From the NCBI GenBank assembly GCA_034428935.1, contig DAOUHB010000095.1:1-35865 (forward strand): a DNA stretch of 35,865 bases, in the 5' to 3' direction. The notes below the pieces were generated by a model that did no database searches, was not told the DNA's origin, and saw nothing but the letters and a program-made list of their open reading frames with translations. Origin of the DNA: JAAYZQ01 sp034428935 (GTDB lineage Bacteria; Chloroflexota; Anaerolineae; JAAYZQ01). Made by a program: the position numbers and the translations under genes. Below are positions 29,522 through 35,865 of the stretch, piece after piece; position 1 is the first letter of the stretch; each line of letters opens with the position of its first letter.

Positions 29522-31921
29522 TTAGTTGTTCCGCAGGATGAGGGGCAGGTAGGTGCGGTTCGTGCCTCCCACAAGGGCGAACCGGCTGAAGTGACACACC
29601 GGCACCACCAGCTCGTTGATCTCCGGGTAGCGTCCATAGGCTGTCAGCAGCCAGCCACAGTCTTCGACCGCGTCCACCCAAGCTGTGCCATTCCAGGTAT
29701 AGAGGTACAACTCGTCCTCTATTAATCCGGCAATGTCCGCGTCGCCATAGCTGAGGGTCAAGGTCACTGTCTCGCCAAGAGCATAGTCCTCAAGGCAGTC
29801 CCCATCCTGGCAGACCTGCAGATCGAAGGACAAGTTGCCTAGGCGAAAGCCGCCAGGACGGCTTTCCTCGACGACGATGTCAGGCGTGTAGACGACCGCA
29901 CTGTTCTCCGCAAGGGCGCCGGCCGGCGCCGCAAGGGCGGTGGTGCTCTCCGAAGCGTTGGCAAAGGTCAACGTGATGTCGACCGTGGCATCCACCGCTT
30001 CCACGGTCGGCTGTGGTCCCTTGGACAGAGCATAGTAGTAGGGTGGGCGTGCCGGACTGTAATAGTAGCCGCGCACCTCGGTCGCTTCGTAGTGCTGCCC
30101 GATGGGCTGAACGCCCCACGCGGCTGCCGCCTGCTCGTAAGACATGTTCTGCAGCCCCTCGTAGCAGGTCTGTGCCGCTACCAGCTCGGCCTCTGCGATG
30201 CACTCTTGTACCTTGGCATCGAACGCGTCGGCCATGGCCGGCGGAAACCCTTGATACGAGCCGAACCCTCCCTGGCTGTGCAAATAGGGATGGACCCAGT
30301 TGTGTGGGTGATGATAGTCTTCGCTCCACGCGCCAAGGTAGGCCGGCATCTGGCGCGCGCCTACAGCGTCCAGCAAATGGGACCAGGGCAAGCTGATCAC
30401 GTTGACCTGGAACGCGGGGTTGATGGACGACAGGGTTTGTGCCAAGGTTTCCAGGATGTGCTTTCGCACCAGGTTGCCTTCGTTGTAGGCGACCGTCATC
30501 GAAAACCCTTGGGCCCATACCTGCCCACCCCACGCCGCCTGGAACTCTTGCGTGCTCAAGGCGACATTGTGCTCGTAGACAGCCTGCATCTCATTGTAGC
30601 CCAGCATTCCACTGGGAATCGGCCCCCTGGCGCGAACAGCTTCGCCTCCATAAGCGTCGTTGATGGCGGCATCCCAGTTCATGGCATAGTTGAACGCCTT
30701 TCGCACGTGGAGGTCGGCAAAAAAGTCGCCGGGGATGCCATCCCCGTCCAGGGTGCCACTGCCGATGTAAGGGTTGGTGTTGAGACTGATGTTGTAGCAG
30801 AAAAGCAGCGGGGTCTGTGCCATCGTAGGGAGGGCGCGGAAGTGGCGCAAGCTGCCGATGTCAGGGTTCACCAGCAATGGCGTTCGATCCTCGAACCCTT
30901 CGTAAACACCCCACACCAACGGGTCCAGCTCGGCGGCATTCGTTTGTGGCACATAGATCGTGTCGGCCTCGCCGTTGAGCAGCATGTCCTTGCGGGCTTC
31001 CCAGTCCGCCACGGCTCGTACAAACACCGTTTCGAAGGCGGCCGGGCCATTAGGCCCCTCTTCCCAGGCAGGCTCTGTGCGCCAGTAGCCATCAAAGCGA
31101 CTGAGGCGCACTTCACCCGGGATCCAGTGGTCGAAGCGGAAGGGCCCGGTTCCGTTCATTTGGTCATACAGCGGGCTGCCCTGGGCTGGCGGGTTGTGAT
31201 AGTCCCGCCAGGTCGCACAGTCGCCGTTCCAATCGCCGGTGGCAGTCATCCATTCCTGATCCAGTATCGACGCCGATCGGTGGGTCAGAATCTCAAGAAA
31301 TGGGCCAAAGGCATTGACCAGGTGAAAGGTCACGGTGCCGCCCACATCGTCATAGGTCACCGAGTCCTTCACGGCCTGGCACTTGGCGGCATCGTCGCCG
31401 GGGATGTCCTCTACGTCGTTGACGTCGAGCAGCGGCGACAACAGCATCCACATGGGGCCAGAGCCGCGGTCCTGCAGCATGCCCCGCCAGAAGCTGTAGG
31501 CCACGTCGTGGGGCTGCAGCGTGCCACCTTCGTGAAAGGCAACACCCGAGCGAATGACAAAGGTGTACGTCTTGGCGTCGGCGGAGATGCTCCAGCTTTT
31601 ACCCAGTAGCGGAATATAGGCCGCCGGGTCCTCGCGCCTTTGCATGAGCAAAGTCTCATAGACCTGGGCGATGATTTGCGCGCTCGCGGAGTCATACATC
31701 CAGTGCGGATCCAAGGAGTCTGGGTCGCTCGAAACCACGTCGACATAGGTCGTGAAGGGCAGAGACGCAGCACGTGCTCTGGGGCTTGGGTCAGCCGTCG
31801 CACTGCCCGCCTCCTGGGCAACAGCAGGCTGCGCCTCCAGGCTGACGAGCAGTAGTCCGATGAGCAAAGTCAAGGCCACCAGCAAACCCAGGACAGGCTT
31901 CTTTCTCGGTTGGTTCTTCAT
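29522..31921 (-). CDS. Secreted peptide/nickel-type solute-binding protein (SBP_bac_5) with C-terminal beta domain
   Basis: A 799-residue exported protein. The signal peptide has a hydrophobic core at 10-28 and a likely cut after AVA (33-35). An SBP_bac_5 domain follows, with SDPDSLDPHWMYDSASAQII, WSISADAKTYTFVIRSGVAF and VRKAFNYAMNWDAAIND, as in oligopeptide-binding proteins. After about residue 640 there is an extra beta-rich domain, including VDITLTFANASES, LYLYTWNGTAWVDAVEDCG and VPVCHFSRFALVG. The last residues are TYLPLILRNN, a tail I associate with exported Chloroflexota proteins. ATG 31921 follows AAGGAGG. No permease or ATPase gene is adjacent, so it is an orphan binding protein or serves a transporter elsewhere. 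Its 3' end is partly repeated at 33295-33333. Confidence 0.88.
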   Translation of the reverse strand: MKNQPRKKPVLGLLVALTLLIGLLLVSLEAQPAVAQEAGSATADPSPRARAASLPFTTYVDVVSSDPDSLDPHWMYDSASAQIIAQVYETLLMQRREDPAAYIPLLGKSWSISADAKTYTFVIRSGVAFHEGGTLQPHDVAYSFWRGMLQDRGSGPMWMLLSPLLDVNDVEDIPGDDAAKCQAVKDSVTYDDVGGTVTFHLVNAFGPFLEILTHRSASILDQEWMTATGDWNGDCATWRDYHNPPAQGSPLYDQMNGTGPFRFDHWIPGEVRLSRFDGYWRTEPAWEEGPNGPAAFETVFVRAVADWEARKDMLLNGEADTIYVPQTNAAELDPLVWGVYEGFEDRTPLLVNPDIGSLRHFRALPTMAQTPLLFCYNISLNTNPYIGSGTLDGDGIPGDFFADLHVRKAFNYAMNWDAAINDAYGGEAVRARGPIPSGMLGYNEMQAVYEHNVALSTQEFQAAWGGQVWAQGFSMTVAYNEGNLVRKHILETLAQTLSSINPAFQVNVISLPWSHLLDAVGARQMPAYLGAWSEDYHHPHNWVHPYLHSQGGFGSYQGFPPAMADAFDAKVQECIAEAELVAAQTCYEGLQNMSYEQAAAAWGVQPIGQHYEATEVRGYYYSPARPPYYYALSKGPQPTVEAVDATVDITLTFANASESTTALAAPAGALAENSAVVYTPDIVVEESRPGGFRLGNLSFDLQVCQDGDCLEDYALGETVTLTLSYGDADIAGLIEDELYLYTWNGTAWVDAVEDCGWLLTAYGRYPEINELVVPVCHFSRFALVGGTNRTYLPLILRNN

Positions 31922-32444
31922 TTGTGCCTCCTTGTGATTGTTCCAACAGAAAAACAATGCGTGACAGCGTGCGCGATGTGTGGGGAAGAACGCGCAACTG
32001 TGGGTACCTTCCCCCAGAAGATTTTTGGCTCTGCGTCACCTCCTTTCGCCACGCAGAGCAGTGATACAGAAGACGGGTCAGCCGCTACTGGCCCATCATC
32101 GAACCACGTCAAGTATTCGGGGGCAATACATCCCTGAGTGAGGGGCGAGGCTCTGGCTCTCTGCCCCGCCACTGCCCGTAGCACACGCCAAGTCGGGGAT
32201 GCGCCACAGAAACGCCGGGGGCGCACCTGCCCTGATCCAAGCCAGACAATTGCTACACTGCAACACGCACGTTACTTGATAGGGATCGGCGGTCATCCCT
32301 CCTGAACAGCCGTTTCACAGGCGTCAGACGCTGGACGCTGGCGAACGATGGGAATTGCCCATAACCGGATATCGCCGGCTATTTGGAGGCGTCAGAAGAC
32401 GCTAGAATTCTACAACATGCCGGCAGAAATGTCAAATCCAAGTT
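31922..32444. other. Intergenic region with structured leader of the solute-binding protein gene
   Basis: No gene is visible in these 523 bases. On the minus strand, two hairpins precede the solute-binding protein gene: 32028-32036 with 32051-32059 (9 bp), and 31982-31988 with 32008-32014 (7 bp). The loop of the first displays AAGGAGGTGA on the minus strand, a strong Shine-Dalgarno-like sequence with no start codon at the right distance. Further up, GCGTCAGACGC (32321-32331) and GCGTCAGAAGACGC (32389-32402) are related small hairpins, and TAGAATTCTA (32403-32412) is a palindrome. I could not place a convincing promoter. Confidence 0.5.
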
Positions 32445-32560
32445 TGGCCATCTGACCAGGACCTAACACCCCAGATGCCTGGTGCGTCCCGGGGGTTTTC
32501 GATGTAGACTAGCCTCGACAGCGTCTACTTTAGGACCAAGACGCTCGAGGAGGACAATCA

Positions 32561-32668
32561 ATGGCCAGGAAACCGATGGTCGGGGTTTTTGGCGTTCTTG
32601 CCCTGCTGAGTCTTCTGGGTGCCTGCGTGCAGAGCGCTATCTGCCAGTCAGACGGCCCGTATAGATAG
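32561..32668 (+). pseudogene. Truncated lipoprotein gene (copy B)
   Basis: The start, leader and signal peptide of the lipoprotein at 27241 are repeated here: the lipobox reads SLLGAC with C22, and GAGGAGG precedes ATG 32561. After VQSA the frame leaves the duplicated sequence and stops at 32668, giving 35 residues with no mature domain. If translated, it would yield a lipidated peptide of 14 residues. I treat it as a deletion remnant. Confidence 0.75.
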
Positions 32669-32681
32669 GGAAAGAAACAAT

Positions 32682-32759
32682 ATGCTGGACCACCTGGCCT
32701 GGCTGCCCTTTGACCTGCACTTTGCCGGTAGACTGCTGGCCCAGGAATCGAGGTCATGA
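32682..32759 (+). pseudogene. 3' remnant of a CPBP protease gene (copy B)
   Basis: Codons from ATG 32682 read MLDHLAWLPFDLHFAGRLLA and five more, matching the end of the CPBP protein at 28829-28906. All catalytic motifs except part of motif 3 are gone. The stop still overlaps the start of the following gene as ATGA, so the remnant may serve only to couple translation of the membrane protein. Confidence 0.7.
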
Positions 32760-33316
32760 TGGAGACAAGGAACGCGCGAGCGGACGACTCGGATAAACGA
32801 GCGCTGATCAAGCGGCTGCGCTACCTGTGGACCGGGGAGCTGTTCAACGTCTTCTATTTGCCGGCCATGGCGCTCCTGGTTGCCCGCTCGCTCGGGGAGG
32901 CACCCGGCCTGTTCGCCATCTATAGCGCCGCCCTGGCCGTCTGGCTGTTACTCCAGGGGGCGGCCTATTGGTTGCTCAAGCTCCGTGCCGTCAAGACGGA
33001 TTCAGACATAGAGCGCAAACACCTGCGCTGGTTCGCCGCATTCAAACGGATGAACTGGGCACTGATCGCGTTGCTGCCCGCGCTGCTGGCCATCAAGGCG
33101 CTCGTGGGCACGCCATTCCGCTCCAGCGTGGATGTTATCATTGGGCTGGGTTTCTACGTCCTGGCCGTTCTGGAGCAGGTCAACTACTATCACTACCAGC
33201 TCATGTACGACTACCGCTCCGATCTGCGCCGGCTCCGCCGCGAGAAACGGCTCAAGCGATCCAGCCTGTATCGCGCGCTGGAGAGGCTCGACCAAAGGGC
33301 GAGCTGGCTGAAGTGA
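32756..33316 (+). CDS. Conserved four-helix membrane protein, copy B
   Basis: A 186-residue paralogue of the protein at 28903, starting at ATG 32756. From GLFAIYSAALAVWLLLQG (about residue 51) to the end of the shared tail I count only four amino-acid differences, while the first 50 residues differ at roughly 14 positions, mostly in the first helix (VFYLPAMALLVARSL here, VFFQPALAMLVARML in copy A). The C-terminus is changed to LDQRASWLK because the duplicated block runs into the solute-binding protein scrap. The complete frame and conserved start suggest it is still functional, unlike its neighbours in copy B. Confidence 0.78.
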   Translation: MMETRNARADDSDKRALIKRLRYLWTGELFNVFYLPAMALLVARSLGEAPGLFAIYSAALAVWLLLQGAAYWLLKLRAVKTDSDIERKHLRWFAAFKRMNWALIALLPALLAIKALVGTPFRSSVDVIIGLGFYVLAVLEQVNYYHYQLMYDYRSDLRRLRREKRLKRSSLYRALERLDQRASWLK

Positions 33317-33341
33317 CATACCGGCGCCACCTGATCGAGGT

Positions 33342-33968
33342 CTATGTTTGCTCCGGTCCATACACTATGGCACCCGTGTCCTGATCCTGGATCAAGGAAT
33401 CTGCTGAATAGGGCAAGAATCGAAGGGCCATGACTATATCCCCCGCCGCACCAGCCACGTTAAAGATCACAAATAGGCTGAGCATCGACACAGCGCCAAC
33501 GGGTACGATCAGGATCGACAACAGCCCCACAAGTGTCAACAGCACAAGTGGAGCCAGCCCGACAATCAGGAACTGGTTGCGGGGGAAATAAACATCTGGT
33601 GGCGCTGCCGCATACAAGAACAGGCCTTTGACGCCAAACAGGGGCCGTTGGCCTGCAAACCACCAGAAAAACAGGCCATGCACCAGCTCGTGGACGGGCA
33701 ACATCACCACAAGCGCGACAGCGATCTCGATGATCGGCAGCCCAAAGGACAAAGCTCCGTCGGGCGTGACGGTCAGCATATTGCGGAACGCCAGCCCTTC
33801 CAGGGCAGCAGGACGCAGGAGATGGATGAATTGCACGAGGAACCAGGCAACGGCAAAGAGCAGCACCATGCCGAGGGCGACGGCGCCGGCCATCGCCGTC
33901 TTGCTCTGGGTCAAGTCGAGAGTCGCTCGTTGGCGATAGCCTGGCGGGAGCGCCCTGGTTGCCTTCAC
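33342..33968 (-). CDS. DUF3267 family putative zinc metalloprotease, membrane
   Basis: A 208-residue polytopic protein. It has an HExxH motif, MLPVHELVHGLFFWWFAGQR, within a membrane segment, which is typical of DUF3267 proteins (YtmP-like putative peptidases related to site-2 proteases). FLYAAAPPDVYFPRNQFLIV and FNVAGAAGDIVMALRFL follow; the Asp of AGDI could be the third metal ligand. I chose GTG 33968, with GAAAGG at a good distance. An ATG at 34010 in frame would add 14 residues, but I see no ribosome-binding site for it. It is convergent with the copy B membrane gene, with 25 bases between stops. The substrate is unknown. Confidence 0.8.
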   Translation of the reverse strand: MKATRALPPGYRQRATLDLTQSKTAMAGAVALGMVLLFAVAWFLVQFIHLLRPAALEGLAFRNMLTVTPDGALSFGLPIIEIAVALVVMLPVHELVHGLFFWWFAGQRPLFGVKGLFLYAAAPPDVYFPRNQFLIVGLAPLVLLTLVGLLSILIVPVGAVSMLSLFVIFNVAGAAGDIVMALRFLPYSADSLIQDQDTGAIVYGPEQT

Positions 33969-34065
33969 AAAACAAACCTTTCTGGCTTTTCGTCTTGCGG
34001 CATCCGCCATCTGAACACGATACCCACCAGGATCCCGTTTCCTGGAATGGTGCCAGCCCGCACTT

Positions 34066-34545
34066 TTACTCTATCGACAATGGAGGGCCAAGCAACTCCA
34101 TGTCGTGCGCGCGCCAAAGCTCCGGGTCCTGCGGCGGCATGGCGTTATGCTGGGTCACGTGGCGAAAGAAGGCCTCCATTTTGCCCGGGGGGTTGAACGC
34201 AATCAAGATCCGGCCGCGCGTTTCGCCAACGTACGCCCAGGCGTGGGGCACCATCCGCGGTCCAAAAAGGGAATCGCCCGGCCGCAGGACGGTCCGTTCT
34301 GATCCGACTTCAAAGACAAATTCGCCCTCAATCGCGTAGAACCACTCGTCCTGGTGATAATGCAAGTGTCGAGCAGGGCCTCCCTTCTCTCGAAAAGTGT
34401 TTTCTAGAATGAACAGGCCGCTGCTTTCCTGCATCGATACCTTGAAGGCAATGGAACTTACCCCGAGTCCCCGATACTCGCCGAACCGGTCTTCCCCTGC
34501 TGCGACTCGCAGCAGGGAGTTGGCAGGCTGCATGGATTCGTTCAC
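34066..34545 (-). CDS. Cupin-domain protein
   Basis: A 159-residue single-domain cupin. Motif 1 is GGPARHLHYHQDEWFYAIEG (55-74), giving metal ligands H60, H62 and E67. Motif 2 is RPGDSLFGPRMVPHAW (88-103), giving H101. GTG 34545 was chosen because AAGGAG lies six bases upstream; a later in-frame ATG is too far from it. Such small cupins include dioxygenases, isomerases and sugar-binding proteins, so the reaction cannot be named. Its own AT-rich promoter lies at 34652-34680. It is followed by the DUF3267 gene on the same strand about 97 bases downstream. Confidence 0.85.
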   Translation of the reverse strand: MNESMQPANSLLRVAAGEDRFGEYRGLGVSSIAFKVSMQESSGLFILENTFREKGGPARHLHYHQDEWFYAIEGEFVFEVGSERTVLRPGDSLFGPRMVPHAWAYVGETRGRILIAFNPPGKMEAFFRHVTQHNAMPPQDPELWRAHDMELLGPPLSIE

Positions 34546-34651
34546 AAGGTCTCCTTCTTCCGGGCTGAATGCGTGTTTGGCGCTGCACTGCTGATTGTAA
34601 CACCTCGCGTCGTGGCTGCCAGTAAGCAGGCACACAACTTGTTAGATATAC

Positions 34652-34680
34652 ATTATACTTATTAATCATATTCTGCGCAA
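34652..34680 (-). promoter_or_regulatory. Promoter of the cupin gene
   Basis: On the minus strand, TTGCGC (34680-34675) and a perfect TATAAT (34657-34652) are 17 bases apart, inside the AT-richest stretch of the window. The leader to GTG 34545 is about 100 bases. Confidence 0.65.
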
Positions 34681-34750
34681 GAGGGAAACGTCTGGATTCC
34701 GCACGTTACCTTGATTACATACGGGCGCACCTGCCGATGTTATCATCAGA

Positions 34751-34778
34751 TTGACATTTTTCGCCAAAATGGTATTTG
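34751..34778 (+). promoter_or_regulatory. Promoter of the YyaL/DUF255 gene
   Basis: A perfect TTGACA (34751-34756) is followed after 16 bases by TATTTG (34773-34778), with TG at 34770-34771 giving an extended -10. The start codon at 34795 lies only about 10 bases after the expected transcription start, so the leader is very short, beginning close to or within the AAGGGAG ribosome-binding site. Confidence 0.5.
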
Positions 34779-34794
34779 CCTGAAGGGAGAACCA

Positions 34795-35865
34795 ATGGCC
34801 AATCGTCTGGAAAAGGAGACCAGTCCCTACCTGCTGCAACACGCAGACAACCCCGTGGACTGGTTCCCCTGGAGCGAAGAAGCCCTGCATAAGGCCCAGG
34901 AAGAGGACAAGCCCATTTTCTTGAGCATCGGCTACTCGGCCTGTCACTGGTGCCACGTCATGGCCCACGAGTCCTTCGAAGATCCCCGCGTGGCCGAGAT
35001 CATGAACGCCCATTTCGTCAACGTCAAGGTCGACCGCGAGGAGCGGCCCGACCTGGACCAGGTGTACATGAGCGCCGTGCAGGCAATGACGGGCAGCGGC
35101 GGCTGGCCCATGTCGGTCTTTCTCACGCCCGAGGGCGAGCCGTTCTACGGCGGCACCTACTTTCCCCCGCAGCAGCGTCACGGCATGCCTTCCTTTGCCC
35201 AGGTGCTCCTGGCCGTGGCCGACGCCTGGCAGAACCGGCGCGAGGAGCTCGTCCGCGGCGGCCAGCAACTTGCAACCACCCTCGCCCAGCAGGCGGCCCT
35301 GGGGGCGAGCGAAGGACAGGAGTTGACCGAAGAGACGCTGCATGCTGCCTTCCAGCGGCTGGAAGAGCAATTCGACAGGGAGCACGGCGGCTGGGATGCC
35401 GCACCCAAGTTCCCCCAGCCCATGGCCCTGGAGTTCCTCCTCCGCTACCATCACAGCACCGGCAATGCCGGTACCCTGGAGATGGTTCGCCAGACACTGG
35501 ATGCCATGGCCCGCGGCGGGATGTACGACCAGGTCGGCGGCGGCTTTCACCGCTACTCCGTGGACAACTATTGGCTTGTGCCCCACTTTGAGAAGATGCT
35601 CTACGACAACGCCCAGCTCGCCCGCGTCTACCTCCACGCCTGGCAGGTGACCGGCAATGCGTTCTTCCGCACCATCGCCGAAGAGATCCTGGATTATGTC
35701 ATGCGCGAGATGCTGGATCCCGACGGCGGCTTTTACTCCACCCAGGACGCCGACAGCGAGGGCGAGGAGGGCAAGTACTTTGTCTGGACCCCCGACGAGA
35801 TCCGGGCCGTCCTGGGCGACGAGGCGGACGACTTTATGCGGGCCTACGGCGTGACCGCCGGGGGT
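34795..35865 (+). CDS. YyaL/DUF255 thioredoxin-domain protein, N-terminal part
   Basis: The first 357 residues of a protein that runs past the window end. It opens with RLEKETSPYLLQHADNPVDW (4-23), then IFLSIGYSACHWCHVMAHES (41-60), where C50-H-W-C53 is the thioredoxin-like motif. VDREERPDLDQVYM and GGWPMSVFLTP follow. After about residue 185 the alpha/alpha-barrel part begins: GGWDAAPKFPQP, GGMYDQVGGGFHRYSVD, WLVPHFEKMLYDNAQLARVY and FYSTQDADSEGEEGKYFVWT. This is the usual DUF255 (spermatogenesis-associated protein 20) layout. Full members are about 680 residues. ATG 34795 follows AAGGGAG. The role in bacteria is unsettled. Confidence 0.93.
   Translation, partial: MANRLEKETSPYLLQHADNPVDWFPWSEEALHKAQEEDKPIFLSIGYSACHWCHVMAHESFEDPRVAEIMNAHFVNVKVDREERPDLDQVYMSAVQAMTGSGGWPMSVFLTPEGEPFYGGTYFPPQQRHGMPSFAQVLLAVADAWQNRREELVRGGQQLATTLAQQAALGASEGQELTEETLHAAFQRLEEQFDREHGGWDAAPKFPQPMALEFLLRYHHSTGNAGTLEMVRQTLDAMARGGMYDQVGGGFHRYSVDNYWLVPHFEKMLYDNAQLARVYLHAWQVTGNAFFRTIAEEILDYVMREMLDPDGGFYSTQDADSEGEEGKYFVWTPDEIRAVLGDEADDFMRAYGVTAGG

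Larger units (their letters stand above)
32445..33335 (+). repeat. Segmental duplication, copy B (deleted form)
   Basis: A shortened second copy of 27124-29610. It keeps the terminator/leader and 5' end of the lipoprotein gene (32445-32636), 45 bases of unrelated filler (32637-32681), the end of the CPBP gene and the whole membrane-protein gene (32682-33296), then a scrap of the solute-binding protein gene in reverse orientation (33295-33333), where the minus strand reads APVCHFSQLAL against VPVCHFSRFAL in the intact gene. Confidence 0.88.

Noticed and set aside
31922..32140. c-di-GMP-I riboswitch upstream of the solute-binding protein gene
   Set aside because: Only a short TGACGCAGAGCC-like stretch matches; the conserved GCAAACC strand and second helix were not found, and the stretch is instead part of a simple 9-bp hairpin.
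1..35865. CRISPR arrays, tRNA or rRNA genes, intact insertion sequences, integron cassette sites
   Set aside because: No regularly spaced repeats, cloverleaf pattern, transposase motif or attC-like site was seen; the only mobile-looking traits are short repeats and the duplication scars.

Overview
The window is high-GC bacterial chromosome with tightly packed genes in short operons and AT-richer gaps. My best guess for the host is a Chloroflexota bacterium of the Anaerolineae/Caldilineae type. This is inferred from a sortase on a long Pro/Thr-rich stalk, a secreted protein ending in a YLPLILRN-type tail, and a very long PAS/GAF kinase paired with a NarL-type regulator. No rRNA or tRNA gene, CRISPR array or intact insertion sequence was seen.

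Layout. Positions 1-1629: the end of a P1-family peptidase, a two-domain chromate transporter and a small Cys-rich protein. Positions 1650-2752 (minus): a two-gene unit, a small membrane protein coupled to an AadA-type aminoglycoside nucleotidyltransferase. Positions 3204-6238: a dienelactone-hydrolase-like enzyme, two DinB-fold proteins and a YcaQ/AlkX-type DNA glycosylase. Positions 6354-9976: de novo NAD synthesis, in which NadC and NadA form one polypeptide followed by NadB; together they would turn aspartate and dihydroxyacetone phosphate into nicotinate mononucleotide. Positions 10392-14480: a low-molecular-weight phosphatase and an ABC-2 exporter (one ATPase, two permeases), closed by a bidirectional terminator. 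Positions 14677-16735: a sortase (minus), a GNAT acetyltransferase (plus) and an N-terminally truncated mazF remnant (minus). Positions 16988-22425: four closely spaced genes for a membrane S41 peptidase, a polytopic protein, a CPBP intramembrane protease and a membrane-anchored alpha/beta hydrolase. Positions 22468-27116: a V4R-PAS-GAF histidine kinase with a promoter almost on its start codon, overlapping its response regulator.

Positions 27124-33335 hold a decayed segmental duplication. Copy A carries a terminator, lipoprotein, glycine-rich small protein, CPBP protease and four-helix membrane protein, facing a convergent solute-binding protein gene. Copy B keeps the terminator/leader, the first codons of the lipoprotein, the last codons of the CPBP gene, a complete paralogue of the membrane protein and a scrap of the solute-binding protein gene. 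The window ends with a DUF3267 protease-like protein, a cupin and the start of a YyaL/DUF255 protein.

Most notable: the NadC-NadA fusion, the duplication with uneven divergence, the four-gene membrane hydrolase operon, the near-leaderless kinase transcript, the structured leader of the solute-binding protein, and a 30-bp perfect palindrome beside the mazF remnant. All protein calls come from reading motifs by eye; no database search was possible.
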